This document shows, piece after piece, positions 14,813 to 23,039 of a stretch of DNA of 36,272 nucleotides. This stretch comes from JAVBKA01 sp031546715. GTDB lineage: Bacteria > Bacillota > Clostridia > Oscillospirales > UBA929. The stretch covers positions 1 to 36,272 of the forward strand of contig JAVBKA010000035.1 in assembly GCA_031546715.1 (NCBI GenBank), given 5' to 3'. A program made the translations under genes and the position numbers. The notes under the pieces were generated by a model. The model made no database searches. It was not told the origin of the DNA and was given only the letters and a program-made list of their open reading frames with translations. Every line of letters starts with the position of its first letter. Positions within the stretch are counted from its first letter, which is position 1.

Positions 14813-15928
14813 CTAAATCTTAAGTGCCTTGTTATGTACGACCTGAATCATTTCCGTAATCTTAATTTTTTGCGGACATGCAGCCTCGCACACTCCGCAA
14901 TTAATACAAGCCGTCGCCTGCTCTTCTGCTGGAGATTTGAGGTACTGGCTAAGCGTCCACGTAGCGGCGAAGCGTTGATACTCGTTAAATGCACTGAAAA
15001 GTGATTTAATGTTAATCTTTTGAGGACATTTGTTGCAGTAATTGCATTCAGTACACGGAATTAGCTCAATACCGTTCAGTGCTTCAACAGCTTTGTCAAT
15101 AACCTTTAATTCGTCGTCAGAAAGCGGATTCGCCGTTTCAAACAAGGCTAAGTTTTCGTCTACCTGTTCCATTGTGCTTATGCCCGAAAGCACAACCGCA
15201 ACCCCAGGCATTGTGGCGCACCAACGGAGTGCCCAAGACGCAACTGAAGCATCTGGTTTAGCCGCCTTGAAGATATCAACCACATCATTATGAGGTCTGG
15301 CTAAAGCCCCGCCTCTAATCGGCTCCATCGCAATTACTGGCACACCCTTCGCAACAGCCGTATCGTAAATAGTTTTTGAGTCCAATGTAAAATCATAGTA
15401 GTTCATCATCGGTTGCATGAAATCCCAGTCATATGCGGCGAGAATTTTTTCAGCTTCCTCTTTCGCGCTGTGAAAAGAGAAGCCAAAGTGGCGAATTTCG
15501 CCACTTTCTCTTTTGCGCTTGAAAAAGTCTAAGCCATTCATGTTTAGAAAATGTTCCCAACCCTTGTAGCCGATGCCGTGAAGAAGGTAAAAATCCACAT
15601 AATCAACGCCGAGATTTGCCTTTTGTGTGTCGAAAATTCGGTCGATATCCTCTGGCGTCTTAACTTCCCCCAAGGGGAGCTTTGTAGCTATTGTAAATTT
15701 ATCTCTGGGGTATCTTGAAACCAAGGCTTTTTTTGTAAAGTCCTCGCTTTTGTGGTTATGGTAGAACCAAGCCGTATCATAGTAGGTCACTCCCTTTGCC
15801 ATGAGCTTGTCAATCATAGCTTCAGCCGCAGGATAATCAATCACATTATCCTTTGTCGGCAGACGCATTAGTCCCATTCCCAAACGAGAAACTGCTAGGT
15901 CTTTTTTTGCGAATTTGTACATTTCCAT
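14813..15928 (-). CDS. Aldo/keto reductase with C-terminal ferredoxin domain
   Basis: A 371-aa cytosolic NAD(P)H-linked oxidoreductase. The TIM-barrel part carries the catalytic tetrad: Asp51 and Tyr56 in TYYDTAWFYH, Lys83 in IATKLP and His117 in LLHGIG. The C-terminal ~80 residues hold two cysteine groups, CTECNYCNKCPQ and CINCGVCEAACPQ, for [4Fe-4S] clusters. This fusion is common in anaerobic Bacillota, but its substrate is not known in general. The ATG at 15928 follows GGAGG (15937-15941) by eight bases; a TTG at 15943 overlaps that site and is unlikely. Its upstream region is occupied by the 159-bp element. Confidence 0.9.
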   Translation of the reverse strand: MEMYKFAKKDLAVSRLGMGLMRLPTKDNVIDYPAAEAMIDKLMAKGVTYYDTAWFYHNHKSEDFTKKALVSRYPRDKFTIATKLPLGEVKTPEDIDRIFDTQKANLGVDYVDFYLLHGIGYKGWEHFLNMNGLDFFKRKRESGEIRHFGFSFHSAKEEAEKILAAYDWDFMQPMMNYYDFTLDSKTIYDTAVAKGVPVIAMEPIRGGALARPHNDVVDIFKAAKPDASVASWALRWCATMPGVAVVLSGISTMEQVDENLALFETANPLSDDELKVIDKAVEALNGIELIPCTECNYCNKCPQKINIKSLFSAFNEYQRFAATWTLSQYLKSPAEEQATACINCGVCEAACPQKIKITEMIQVVHNKALKI

Positions 15929-15955
15929 ATTTGTAACCTCCAATGATGATAGCTA

Positions 15956-16114
15956 ATACTATTCACTGATTAAAAACCAGCAAAGATTTTCGAGGATTTA
16001 AGTTTTCGTGCTAGGCGAAGGAATGAGTCATGCTTTATGCATGGCGATTGACGACAACAACGCACGAGAATTTAAAGACCGAAAAGATTGCGGTTTTTAA
16101 TTAGTGATTAGTAT
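15956..16114. mobile_element. 159-bp MITE-like element with 23-bp inverted ends
   Basis: The left end (15956-15978, starting ATACTATTCACTGATTAAAA) and the complement of the right end (16092-16114, starting ATACTAATCACTAATTAAAA) differ at two of 23 positions. The interior is also imperfectly self-complementary (TTTTCG, TTTAA and TCGTGC on both arms, CATGC near the centre), so the whole element can fold into one long hairpin. It has no coding capacity. Its right end supplies the last codons and stop of the neighbouring epimerase gene. Confidence 0.6.
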
Positions 16115-17112
16115 GAGATGAGATTGCTGAAGGTATCGATAAGCTTATCCATTTGCTGATTATACGAGTCGTCAATGACCTTCAAGGACGGATTTTCGTC
16201 AAAAAGAGCTATCGCGCGGCGCACGCCCTCTGCATGAGTGACCACAGCGTTCCAACCGGGGACATAGTCTTTAATCTTGCTATTGTCAAAAATAACGCTT
16301 TCGGACTTGTCCCCAAGGAAGCAGCCAGTATACTGAGGCAGGTTTTTTTCAATTGCTCGGGAGGGGATGTGCATGAGCACGGCCTCGATGCCTAGCTGAT
16401 GGGCGATGGTTTTGTGTATGTTGTTCCATGTAAGGGCTTCATCCGAGGTAATGTGAAAGGCTTGACCGATTGACTTATACAGCCCGCAAAGCCCCAAAAA
16501 GCCGCTTGCGAAATCCGTGTTATGTGTGAGCGTCCAAAGTGAAGTGCCGTCACCGTGGACGACTATCGGGCGACCTTTCAGCATACGGTCAAGGACAGTC
16601 CATGCGTTTGACGTGCCGAAGGCAAAGGGCAACTTCGTATGTCCGTATGTGTGGGACGGTCGCACGATTGTGACGGGGAAGCCGTCAGTGATGTAACGCT
16701 TTGTCAGATAACGCTCACAGTCAATTTTCTTTCTGGAGTACTCCCAATAGGGGTTGACCAGCGGCGTGGATTCGGTGATTTTGTAGTGTCCGCAAGGCTT
16801 TTGATAGGCTGAGGCTGAGCTGATAAAAATGTACTGACCGACTTTTCCGTTGAGCAGCTCATAGTCATGGCGAACCTGCTCTTCGGAAAATGCAATCCAG
16901 TTTACGGCGACATCAAAATGCTGCCCCGCAAGTGCTTTTGCGGCTTCTTGCTTGTTATACCAGTCTGCGATGAGATATTTTGCGCCTTGGGTCTCAAAAT
17001 GCCTGTCGTTGCCTCTGTTTAGAAGGGTTACGTCAATGCCCTTGGAAAGTGCCAGCTCGGTAACTGCGGTGCTAATTAACCCTGTGCCGCCGATGAATAG
17101 AATCTTCATCAT
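16108..17112 (-). CDS. NAD-dependent epimerase/dehydratase (extended SDR)
   Basis: A 334-aa Rossmann-fold enzyme. The nucleotide-binding loop is FIGGTGLIS at the N-terminus, FISSASAYQ is the active-site Ser strand, and YSRKK gives the YxxxK pair. It belongs to the atypical extended SDR group that includes sugar-nucleotide epimerases and isoflavone-reductase-like proteins; the substrate is not predictable. Two adjacent ATGs (17112, 17109) follow GAAGAGGG. The final residues ISY and the TAA come from the terminus of the 159-bp element, so the original C-terminus may have been different. Confidence 0.8.
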   Translation of the reverse strand: MMKILFIGGTGLISTAVTELALSKGIDVTLLNRGNDRHFETQGAKYLIADWYNKQEAAKALAGQHFDVAVNWIAFSEEQVRHDYELLNGKVGQYIFISSASAYQKPCGHYKITESTPLVNPYWEYSRKKIDCERYLTKRYITDGFPVTIVRPSHTYGHTKLPFAFGTSNAWTVLDRMLKGRPIVVHGDGTSLWTLTHNTDFASGFLGLCGLYKSIGQAFHITSDEALTWNNIHKTIAHQLGIEAVLMHIPSRAIEKNLPQYTGCFLGDKSESVIFDNSKIKDYVPGWNAVVTHAEGVRRAIALFDENPSLKVIDDSYNQQMDKLIDTFSNLISY

Positions 17113-17167
17113 TTTCCCTCTTCTCTTTTTTGTATAAATAGATTATAATCTCCTGTGTGGTTAAGAT

Positions 17168-17197
17168 TTAGCCAGATTAGCAAATATATGGTATTAT
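17168..17197 (+). promoter_or_regulatory. Possible promoter of the nucleotidyltransferase-kinase pair
   Basis: TTAGCC (17168-17173), 18 bp and TATTAT (17192-17197): a weak match to consensus, but correctly placed before the operon. Confidence 0.35.
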
Positions 17198-17221
17198 ACT
17201 GTGTAACCAGACGTGTTGTCA

Positions 17222-17235
17222 AATAAACGTTTATT
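17222..17235. promoter_or_regulatory. LacI-type operator-like palindrome
   Basis: AATAAACGTTTATT is a perfect 14-bp palindrome with a central CG, the form bound by LacI/CcpA-family regulators. It lies downstream of the putative promoter and five bases before the ribosome binding site of a sugar-metabolism operon. No regulator gene of this family is in the window. Confidence 0.35.
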
Positions 17236-17254
17236 AAAAGAGAGGAACGCTACC

Positions 17255-18148
17255 ATGACTAAGCCAACACTTTTAGTTCTTGCTGCCGGAATGGGCAGTC
17301 GATTCGGAGGGGACAAGCAGACCTCCGCCGTTACGCCTCAGGGTGAATTTATTTTGGATTTTTCATTGTTTGATGCTCGGCGAGCGGGATTCGGTCGGGC
17401 GGTACTGATAATCCGTAAGGAGCATAGGGCGGTTTTTGAAGCAAGTCTCGATGTCAGAATCGGGGAGGGCTTCATAATTGACTACGCGTATCAAGACATG
17501 GACGACCTTCCTGCAAGCTTTTCCGTTCCAGAGGGACGAACGAAGCCGTGGGGTACGGCACATGCCGTCAGGGCGGCAAGAGGTATGATTAATGAGCCGT
17601 TTTGCGTCATAAACGCTGATGATTTTTACGGCTATGAGGCCTTTGAAATGATGGCGAAGCACCTTTCCAGCTCCGAAGAAGCGGCGATGGTCGGGTATAC
17701 TCTTGCTAACACCATGACCGAAAACGGCTCGGTTGCAAGAGGCGAATGTGTGGGCGAGGATTATCTTGAGTCTGTTACCGAGCGGCTGGGTATTGAGTAT
17801 AACCAAGACCAAACCGCGGCGTCCTACGAGCTTGAGGGTAAAAAAGTACCCCTGCCATTGGAAACAATCGTTTCTATGAACTTTTTCGGATTTCCGTCTA
17901 AATGCATGAAATGCTTTGACGATTTTTTTGCAGACTTTTTAACCACAATGAAAGACCCAATGAAGAGCGAGTATTTCCTGCCCAGCGCAGTTTCTGCGAT
18001 GATTAACAACGGCATTACAAAAGTGCGGCTGTTTTCCACAAAGGACCGCTGGTACGGCGTTACATATAAGGCGGACGCTGATAAGGTTTCTGCCGCAATG
18101 GCTGAGTTAAAGCTTGAGGGTGTATATCCCGAAAGCCTGTGGGGGTAA
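17255..18148 (+). CDS. Sugar-phosphate nucleotidyltransferase
   Basis: A 297-aa Rossmann-like NTP transferase that should activate a sugar-1-phosphate to an NDP-sugar. The signature LAAGMGSRFGGDKQ is at the N-terminus; KPWGTAHAVRAA and INADDFYG (metal-binding DD) follow. I chose ATG 17255, preceded by AGAGGAA, because the conserved strand begins at once; an upstream in-frame start at 17213 is unsupported. It is followed after four bases by a NahK-like kinase. Such kinase plus nucleotidyltransferase pairs (NahK with a uridylyltransferase, or AmgK with MurU) make UDP-HexNAc by salvage, so UDP-GlcNAc is a reasonable guess for the product. Confidence 0.85.
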   Translation: MTKPTLLVLAAGMGSRFGGDKQTSAVTPQGEFILDFSLFDARRAGFGRAVLIIRKEHRAVFEASLDVRIGEGFIIDYAYQDMDDLPASFSVPEGRTKPWGTAHAVRAARGMINEPFCVINADDFYGYEAFEMMAKHLSSSEEAAMVGYTLANTMTENGSVARGECVGEDYLESVTERLGIEYNQDQTAASYELEGKKVPLPLETIVSMNFFGFPSKCMKCFDDFFADFLTTMKDPMKSEYFLPSAVSAMINNGITKVRLFSTKDRWYGVTYKADADKVSAAMAELKLEGVYPESLWG

Positions 18149-18152
18149 AATA

Positions 18153-19247
18153 ATGAACGTAAATAGTGATGCGAGGACAATTGTTGCACATTTTGACATT
18201 GAGGGAGAGATTTCCGAGGCTAAAGCCTTCGGCGGCGGACATATTCACTCCACATACAGAGTTAAGCTAAGCGGCGGCGACAGCTACACGTTACAGCGCA
18301 TAAATAAAACCGTTTTTCCTCGCCCTGACCTAGTGATGGAAAATGTTGCAAATGTCACTGCGTTTCTCCGTGAACGCCTTGCAAAGGAAGGACGAAATGC
18401 AGAAACAGGCACGTTGACCGTGGTGCCTTGTCGTGACGGTAAGCCGTATTATATTGACGAATCGGGCGAGTATTGGCGGCTTTATAAGTTCATTGACGGA
18501 GTTACGGCGTACGATAAGGCGACGCCTGAACTTTTTCAGGAGTGCGGCAGAGCCTTTGCTGAATTTGCAAGTCTGGCAGGGGATTTTCCTGTTGAAAAGC
18601 TCCACGATACCATTGTTGATTTTCATAATACGCCTGTGCGCTTTGAAGCCTTTAAAAAAGCTGTTCAGCTTGATGTGTGTCATCGCGCCGCAGGCTGCAA
18701 CGAGGATATTGAGTTTTATATGGCGCGGGAAAGCGACACCCACATTCTCACCGACGGCATAAAGTCAGGTAATCTTCCGCTGAGAGTTACTCATAACGAC
18801 ACTAAAATAAATAATCTTCTCATAAGCAGCACAACAGGCAAATCAGTTTGCGTTATAGACCTAGACACCGTCATGCCAGGGCTTATAGCCTACGACTTCG
18901 GTGACAGTATCAGAACAGGCGCAAGCACCGGCGCAGAGGACGAAAGCGACCTTTCTAAGGTCAACTTTTCCATGGAAATGTTCTCAGCGTACACAAACGG
19001 CTTTGCCGAAGGCGCAAAAGGACTTACCGACGCTGAAATAGACTCACTTTGCTGCGGCGCAAGGGTTATCACCCTTGAACAGGGGCTCCGCTTTCTGACA
19101 GATTACCTGTCAGGGGATACTTATTACAAAACCCATCGGGAGGGTCAGAATTTAGACCGCACCAGAACGCAGACAAAGCTTGTGACAGATATGGAAAAAT
19201 GCTTTGAGGAAATGCGGGACGTGGTTAGGGAAGAGGTTTGGTCTTAG
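18153..19247 (+). CDS. NahK-like N-acetylhexosamine 1-kinase
   Basis: An APH-fold kinase of 364 aa, near the 359 aa of Bifidobacterium NahK, which makes GlcNAc-1-P or GalNAc-1-P directly. The glycine-rich region FGGGHIHSTYRV with YTLQRIN, the catalytic VTHNDTKINNLL (Asp at about residue 216) and the metal-binding IDLDTVMPGLIAYDFGD match that family closely; the last stretch is almost diagnostic. The start is ATG 18153, following a GGGGGT just before the upstream stop. The 3' end overlaps a convergent gene by 23 bases. Other N-acetylhexosamines or aminosugars cannot be excluded. Confidence 0.82.
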   Translation: MNVNSDARTIVAHFDIEGEISEAKAFGGGHIHSTYRVKLSGGDSYTLQRINKTVFPRPDLVMENVANVTAFLRERLAKEGRNAETGTLTVVPCRDGKPYYIDESGEYWRLYKFIDGVTAYDKATPELFQECGRAFAEFASLAGDFPVEKLHDTIVDFHNTPVRFEAFKKAVQLDVCHRAAGCNEDIEFYMARESDTHILTDGIKSGNLPLRVTHNDTKINNLLISSTTGKSVCVIDLDTVMPGLIAYDFGDSIRTGASTGAEDESDLSKVNFSMEMFSAYTNGFAEGAKGLTDAEIDSLCCGARVITLEQGLRFLTDYLSGDTYYKTHREGQNLDRTRTQTKLVTDMEKCFEEMRDVVREEVWS

Positions 19248-20559
19248 CCAAATCTGTAGTTAATTCGCTAATCTTCACCTCAAAGGTTATAGAATTTGTG
19301 CTTTTGTATTCGGGCATCCAAAACTGAGTTCTTGGAGCCCAGCGGTCGCTGGAAATGTTAATCCGAAATAATTCCGTGTTTTCGGGAAGAATAAAAACTA
19401 GTTCGCATGTGTATTCTCCTAGCTTTTCCAGTAAAATATCACTTTTTTCAGGAGCAAGCATTTCCGCAGGGTTCACTGAAAAACCTGTGGCGGCAGAAAG
19501 GTCTGCCGCCTTTGCGCTGGCTGAAATGTTGCTGCTTTTTCCAAAGAGCCGCAAAAGTATCCGCTGGTCAGTGTTTTCGTTATTCCAAGTGATTTTTAGC
19601 GACAATTTGTTGTCGCTAAGCGTTGATTCGCTGAGAGTTATACGGCAGCCGTCAAGAACGATGCTCTCGCCAACGTCAAAAACTCCTGTTAGATATGCCT
19701 CCTCGGTGGGCGGGTACGGAGAATAGGGGTTTAGGCGTTCGTTTCTGCTGATGTTAAAAACTAAAATTAAGGATATTGAGATAGACATAACCAAGGAAAG
19801 CAGAAGCGGTCTAAAAATAACGGGCTGCTTTTTAAGCCCTGGTAAATCCCTCAAGTCCGCATAATCATCACCACGCATAGCGGGATGAATGAAAATCGCT
19901 GTCTTTATTTCTAAAAATTGAAGGATTTCGTCAGTCTTTTTAAAGTATGCGGGAATTTCTAAGTAAAAATCGGAATCGATTCGGGCGGCGTCGTTCTCTC
20001 GGCGGAGCATACCTCGCGGAAGTGGTAGCGCATCAGTCATTACAGGCTTTTTTGATGAGGATTCGTTATATCTTCCTGTGACCTTAAAGCGTTTGCTGCT
20101 TCTGTCATATTCTATTCTGATTATGCTTGCATAGGGGATTACCCAAACAAAGGGTTCTTGCTTGCTGCGCAGGGATTTTTCCGTCATTTGGAAAATTAGC
20201 TCTGTTTCGGTAAGGGTGAGCTTTTCCTTCGTGAAGCGATGCCAGCATGAGTAGAAACGCTTTGAGTAAAAGGTGTATACCGTTAAAAGCAGTGCGCCAC
20301 CAAGGGCGGTTGACACGGTAAGTCCTGTAATTACCAGCGTTTTTGAGCTCCAAAAAACCCCGAAAAGCAATATAGTCACCATTGAAAGAGTGATAAACGT
20401 TCCGAAGCCGTACAAGCACAGGCTATCCCGCAGTTCTCCGCCAGCATGCTCTCGCTTGCAATGCTGGAGAAGCTTGGAACGCCTTGTAAAGTCGGCTTCA
20501 TAGACCTCGGTGGTATCGCCAAAAATATAAGTTTTGTTTTCTTCCGGAATATCTGACAT
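19225..20559 (-). CDS. Membrane protein of unknown function
   Basis: A 444-aa protein that I cannot assign. A charged N-terminus is followed by two hydrophobic helices (about residues 45-95), a ~150-residue cytosolic stretch resembling YcxB/PH-like domains (WVIPYASIIRIEYD), a third helix (about 255-275, LLLSLVMSISISLILVF) and a predicted extracellular beta-rich C-terminal domain (VLDGCRITLSESTL... LSLKITWNN). The ATG at 20559 follows GAGGT; an in-frame start at 20661 has none. The C-terminal 23 bases overlap the 3' end of the nahK-like gene on the other strand. The residue positions are estimates. Confidence 0.7.
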   Translation of the reverse strand: MSDIPEENKTYIFGDTTEVYEADFTRRSKLLQHCKREHAGGELRDSLCLYGFGTFITLSMVTILLFGVFWSSKTLVITGLTVSTALGGALLLTVYTFYSKRFYSCWHRFTKEKLTLTETELIFQMTEKSLRSKQEPFVWVIPYASIIRIEYDRSSKRFKVTGRYNESSSKKPVMTDALPLPRGMLRRENDAARIDSDFYLEIPAYFKKTDEILQFLEIKTAIFIHPAMRGDDYADLRDLPGLKKQPVIFRPLLLSLVMSISISLILVFNISRNERLNPYSPYPPTEEAYLTGVFDVGESIVLDGCRITLSESTLSDNKLSLKITWNNENTDQRILLRLFGKSSNISASAKAADLSAATGFSVNPAEMLAPEKSDILLEKLGEYTCELVFILPENTELFRINISSDRWAPRTQFWMPEYKSTNSITFEVKISELTTDLAKTKPLP

Positions 20560-20727
20560 GCCTTCGACCTCATTAAAAATTTGACAATGTTTTGACAATT
20601 TATCATAGTAAATATGAATGGTAAAAGCTTTGTCCAAGCTACCATAATTATACCACTGCAATGGTCAAATTTATACTTCATTTTCAAAAAACACTAATTA
20701 TTTGATTTTCTGTGCTTAATTGTATGT

Positions 20728-20756
20728 TTGATTATTGAAAAAATACATAATATAAT
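20728..20756 (+). promoter_or_regulatory. Promoter of the small ferredoxin operon
   Basis: TTGATT (20728-20733), 17 bp and a perfect TATAAT (20751-20756). A short hairpin (GTTGACA and TGTCAGC, about 20761-20787) follows in the leader. Confidence 0.65.
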
Positions 20757-20826
20757 GTCGTTGACAGGCGGACATGTTTGTCAGCGATTTCACGGCACAT
20801 GGGTTTTTTGGAAAGAGGCGATTGTA

Positions 20827-21057
20827 TTGAAACCAAAAAAGCGTATTGACAGAGCACCCCAAAGTGATATACAAAAAACAGCCGAGAAGGCTTGTAATCT
20901 TACAAATTCATCATACGCAACGACGAATTTGCAAAAGTTCACAAACGTAGGCACAACAGCAACCCCAACGCCCACACATGAACCTGCAATGCCTGCGGAA
21001 GTATACTATAATCACATGGAGAATAGTATAAGGACGGAAAAAGGAGTCAACAACTAA
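20827..21057 (+). CDS. Uncharacterised 76-aa protein coupled to a ferredoxin gene
   Basis: Starting at TTG 20827 (AGAGGCG seven bases upstream), the frame encodes a hydrophilic protein: a basic start KPKKRIDRAP, a Thr/Pro-rich stretch TATPTPTHEPAMP in the middle, and a charged end. A single cysteine and no membrane segment are seen. It shares one base with the next ATG (TAATG), so the two genes are translated together. No family was recognised. An ATG-less reading back to 20728 would begin upstream of the promoter's -10 box and is excluded by it. Confidence 0.45.
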   Translation: MKPKKRIDRAPQSDIQKTAEKACNLTNSSYATTNLQKFTNVGTTATPTPTHEPAMPAEVYYNHMENSIRTEKGVNN

Positions 21058-21248
21058 TGATTACCACTGTTTCAAAGGAAACCTGCATCGGTTGCGCGTT
21101 ATGCCCCACACTTTCACCAGATTTATATACAATGGATGACGACGGCAAGGCTATACCAATTAAAACCGGAGTGCTCAGCACTCAAGAGGAAATTGACGCA
21201 GAAGAAGCTGCCGATTCTTGTCCAGTAGACGCAATCGAGGTTAAGTAA
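21057..21248 (+). CDS. Single-cluster [4Fe-4S] ferredoxin
   Basis: A 63-aa monocluster ferredoxin. CIGCALCPTLSPDLY gives three ligands and SCPVDAIEV the fourth, with an acidic middle helix (TQEEIDAEEAADSCP), as in the Thermotoga/Desulfovibrio type I family. AAGGAG precedes the ATG. It differs in type from the double-cluster ferredoxin at 10083 and should serve another partner. A terminator follows 48 bases after the stop. Confidence 0.9.
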   Translation: MITTVSKETCIGCALCPTLSPDLYTMDDDGKAIPIKTGVLSTQEEIDAEEAADSCPVDAIEVK

Positions 21249-21295
21249 GCGTGATAATGCAAGCTTGGCTTAAGTAGCTAAGGCTACTAATATGG

Positions 21296-21322
21296 GAGCG
21301 GCAGCAATGCCGCTCTCTTTTA
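21296..21322 (+). terminator. Terminator after the small ferredoxin
   Basis: GAGCGGCA pairs perfectly with TGCCGCTC around GCAA (21296-21315), followed by TCTTTTA. Confidence 0.85.
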
Positions 21323-21341
21323 TACCGCGTTTACCCTTGTT

Positions 21342-21370
21342 TTTACATATACTTTCATGTATTATATACC
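21342..21370 (+). promoter_or_regulatory. Possible promoter of the oligopeptide-binding gene
   Basis: TTTACA (21342-21347), 17 bp and TATACC (21365-21370). The -10 is imperfect. Confidence 0.35.
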
Positions 21371-21434
21371 CAGAAATATACCAGAGCATCCCATAAGCAT
21401 CCCAGAAACCTGCAACAACTCTTAGGAGGCGTCA

Positions 21435-23039
21435 ATGAAATACAAATGTAAATATTTATACATAATTTTAGCGTTTTTAGTGTTGTTTCCAATGCTTTCA
21501 GCCTGCTCAAAGGGCGTAAGCCCCGCAGTGCTTAATGTATATATCGGCAGCGAAATAGGAAGCTATGACCCGCAATTTTGCGTAACTCCTGAAGGCGGCA
21601 CAATTGCTCTCCATCTTTTTGAAGGTCTAACGAAAATCAACAGTAAGGGTAAGGCTGAACTTGCAGCGGCAAATAGCTACGAGCTTAGCGAGGACGAGCT
21701 TGTGTACACCTTTTCCTTGCGTGACGGTATCCGTTGGTCAGACGGTAAAACCGTAAAATCTACAGATTTTGTATATGCTTGGCAGCGTTTGGTAACGCCT
21801 GAAAACAATGCGGAAAGTCGTTGTCTTGTGGATATGGTGGAGGGCGTTACTAAAATAATTTACCCCAATACAGGCTACAGCCCCACCCAGAAGGACATTG
21901 AAGCCATCGGCGTCAGGGCGATTGATTCAAGAACGATTGAGTTCAAGCTAAAACGGAAATGTCCGTATTTTCTTGAGGTTTTGGCGATGCCCGCGGCACT
22001 TCCTGTGAAGCGTGACGTGGTTGCCCTTGGTTCTGAGCAGTGGACAATAAACCCTGAAACCTGCGTAGGAAATGGTATGTATTCCCTGTCTGAGTACCGC
22101 GAGGATGCAATCGTACTAAAGCGCAATACAAACCATTACGCCTATAAAACAGCGGGACCAAAGGAGATTGTATTTCACCTTTATGACGAAAATACGGCGC
22201 GGACTGCCTATGAAAATGGAGAATTATCCTTTAGTGAGGCGATTCCTGCATCTGACTCCGAAAAAAGCGATGTCATTAAAAATGACAGTAACGGTACGTT
22301 TTACTTGCTGTTTAACACTGGAAATGAGCCTTTTAACAACCCGAATGTTAGGACAGCTTTTTCACTTGTTATGCCGAGGCAGTCATCTTACGGAGAACAG
22401 ACCAATTATACGGCGGCTTTCTCCTTTGTGCCGCCAACTGTGGCTGGGTATAAATCTTCGTCGAGGTTTAGTAAGGAATATTACTCTACAGACCCTAACG
22501 AACTATTAAAAAACGCTGAGACAGCAAAGGAGATTTTGGCACAAAATGGATATCCCGATGGCGTGGGATTGCCGGTGATAAAATATGTTTTCCCCAATTC
22601 ACCTCAGCAGCTTGCCATAGCAGAACGTGTAAAGGAAAACCTACAGGAGTTTTTAGGGGTAAGCGTTTCCTTGCTGGGCTTTGAATGGCAGGAATTTATA
22701 AACCTGCGTATCGAAGGAGATTTTCATATAACGTCAGCCTCTTGGATAAGCGATTTTAGCGACCCGATGCCGTTTTTAGAGTTGTTTACCTCAACAAATG
22801 TGCTAAATGATGCTCGTTTTGTAAATGAAGAGTATGATTCTCTGCTAAAAAAGGCTGCAAACTCAAATAATGTGGAGTTTAGATTCAATTTTGCAGAACA
22901 GGCGCAGGATTTACTAATTCGTGAAGCACCTATAGCACCGCTGTTTTTCTACGCAGAGAATTATCAAGTGAAAAGTAATTTGAAAGGCTTTTACGCCACC
23001 AGAAATGGCTATAAATGCTTTATGAATGTTACGTTTTAG
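21435..23039 (+). CDS. OppA-family peptide-binding lipoprotein
   Basis: The extracellular receptor of an oligopeptide ABC importer (534 aa). The signal peptide ends in lipobox LSAC (Cys24). The SBP_bac_5 hallmarks are present: GSEIGSYDPQFCVTPEG near the N-terminus, YTFSLRDGIRWSDGKTVKS, and TSASWISDFSDPMPFLELF near the C-terminus. The ATG follows TTAGGAGGCGTC. No permease or ATPase gene is adjacent, so it must use a transporter encoded elsewhere. Its TAG stop overlaps the TAA of the convergent epimerase gene. The ligand need not be a peptide; some members bind chitooligosaccharides, which would suit the GH94 enzyme nearby, but that is speculative. Confidence 0.88.
   Translation: MKYKCKYLYIILAFLVLFPMLSACSKGVSPAVLNVYIGSEIGSYDPQFCVTPEGGTIALHLFEGLTKINSKGKAELAAANSYELSEDELVYTFSLRDGIRWSDGKTVKSTDFVYAWQRLVTPENNAESRCLVDMVEGVTKIIYPNTGYSPTQKDIEAIGVRAIDSRTIEFKLKRKCPYFLEVLAMPAALPVKRDVVALGSEQWTINPETCVGNGMYSLSEYREDAIVLKRNTNHYAYKTAGPKEIVFHLYDENTARTAYENGELSFSEAIPASDSEKSDVIKNDSNGTFYLLFNTGNEPFNNPNVRTAFSLVMPRQSSYGEQTNYTAAFSFVPPTVAGYKSSSRFSKEYYSTDPNELLKNAETAKEILAQNGYPDGVGLPVIKYVFPNSPQQLAIAERVKENLQEFLGVSVSLLGFEWQEFINLRIEGDFHITSASWISDFSDPMPFLELFTSTNVLNDARFVNEEYDSLLKKAANSNNVEFRFNFAEQAQDLLIREAPIAPLFFYAENYQVKSNLKGFYATRNGYKCFMNVTF

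Noticed and set aside
21002..21030. TATACTAT with ATAGTATA inverted repeat resembling the ATACTA element ends
   Set aside because: Only eight bases match the repeat family and it lies inside a probable coding region; likely chance.
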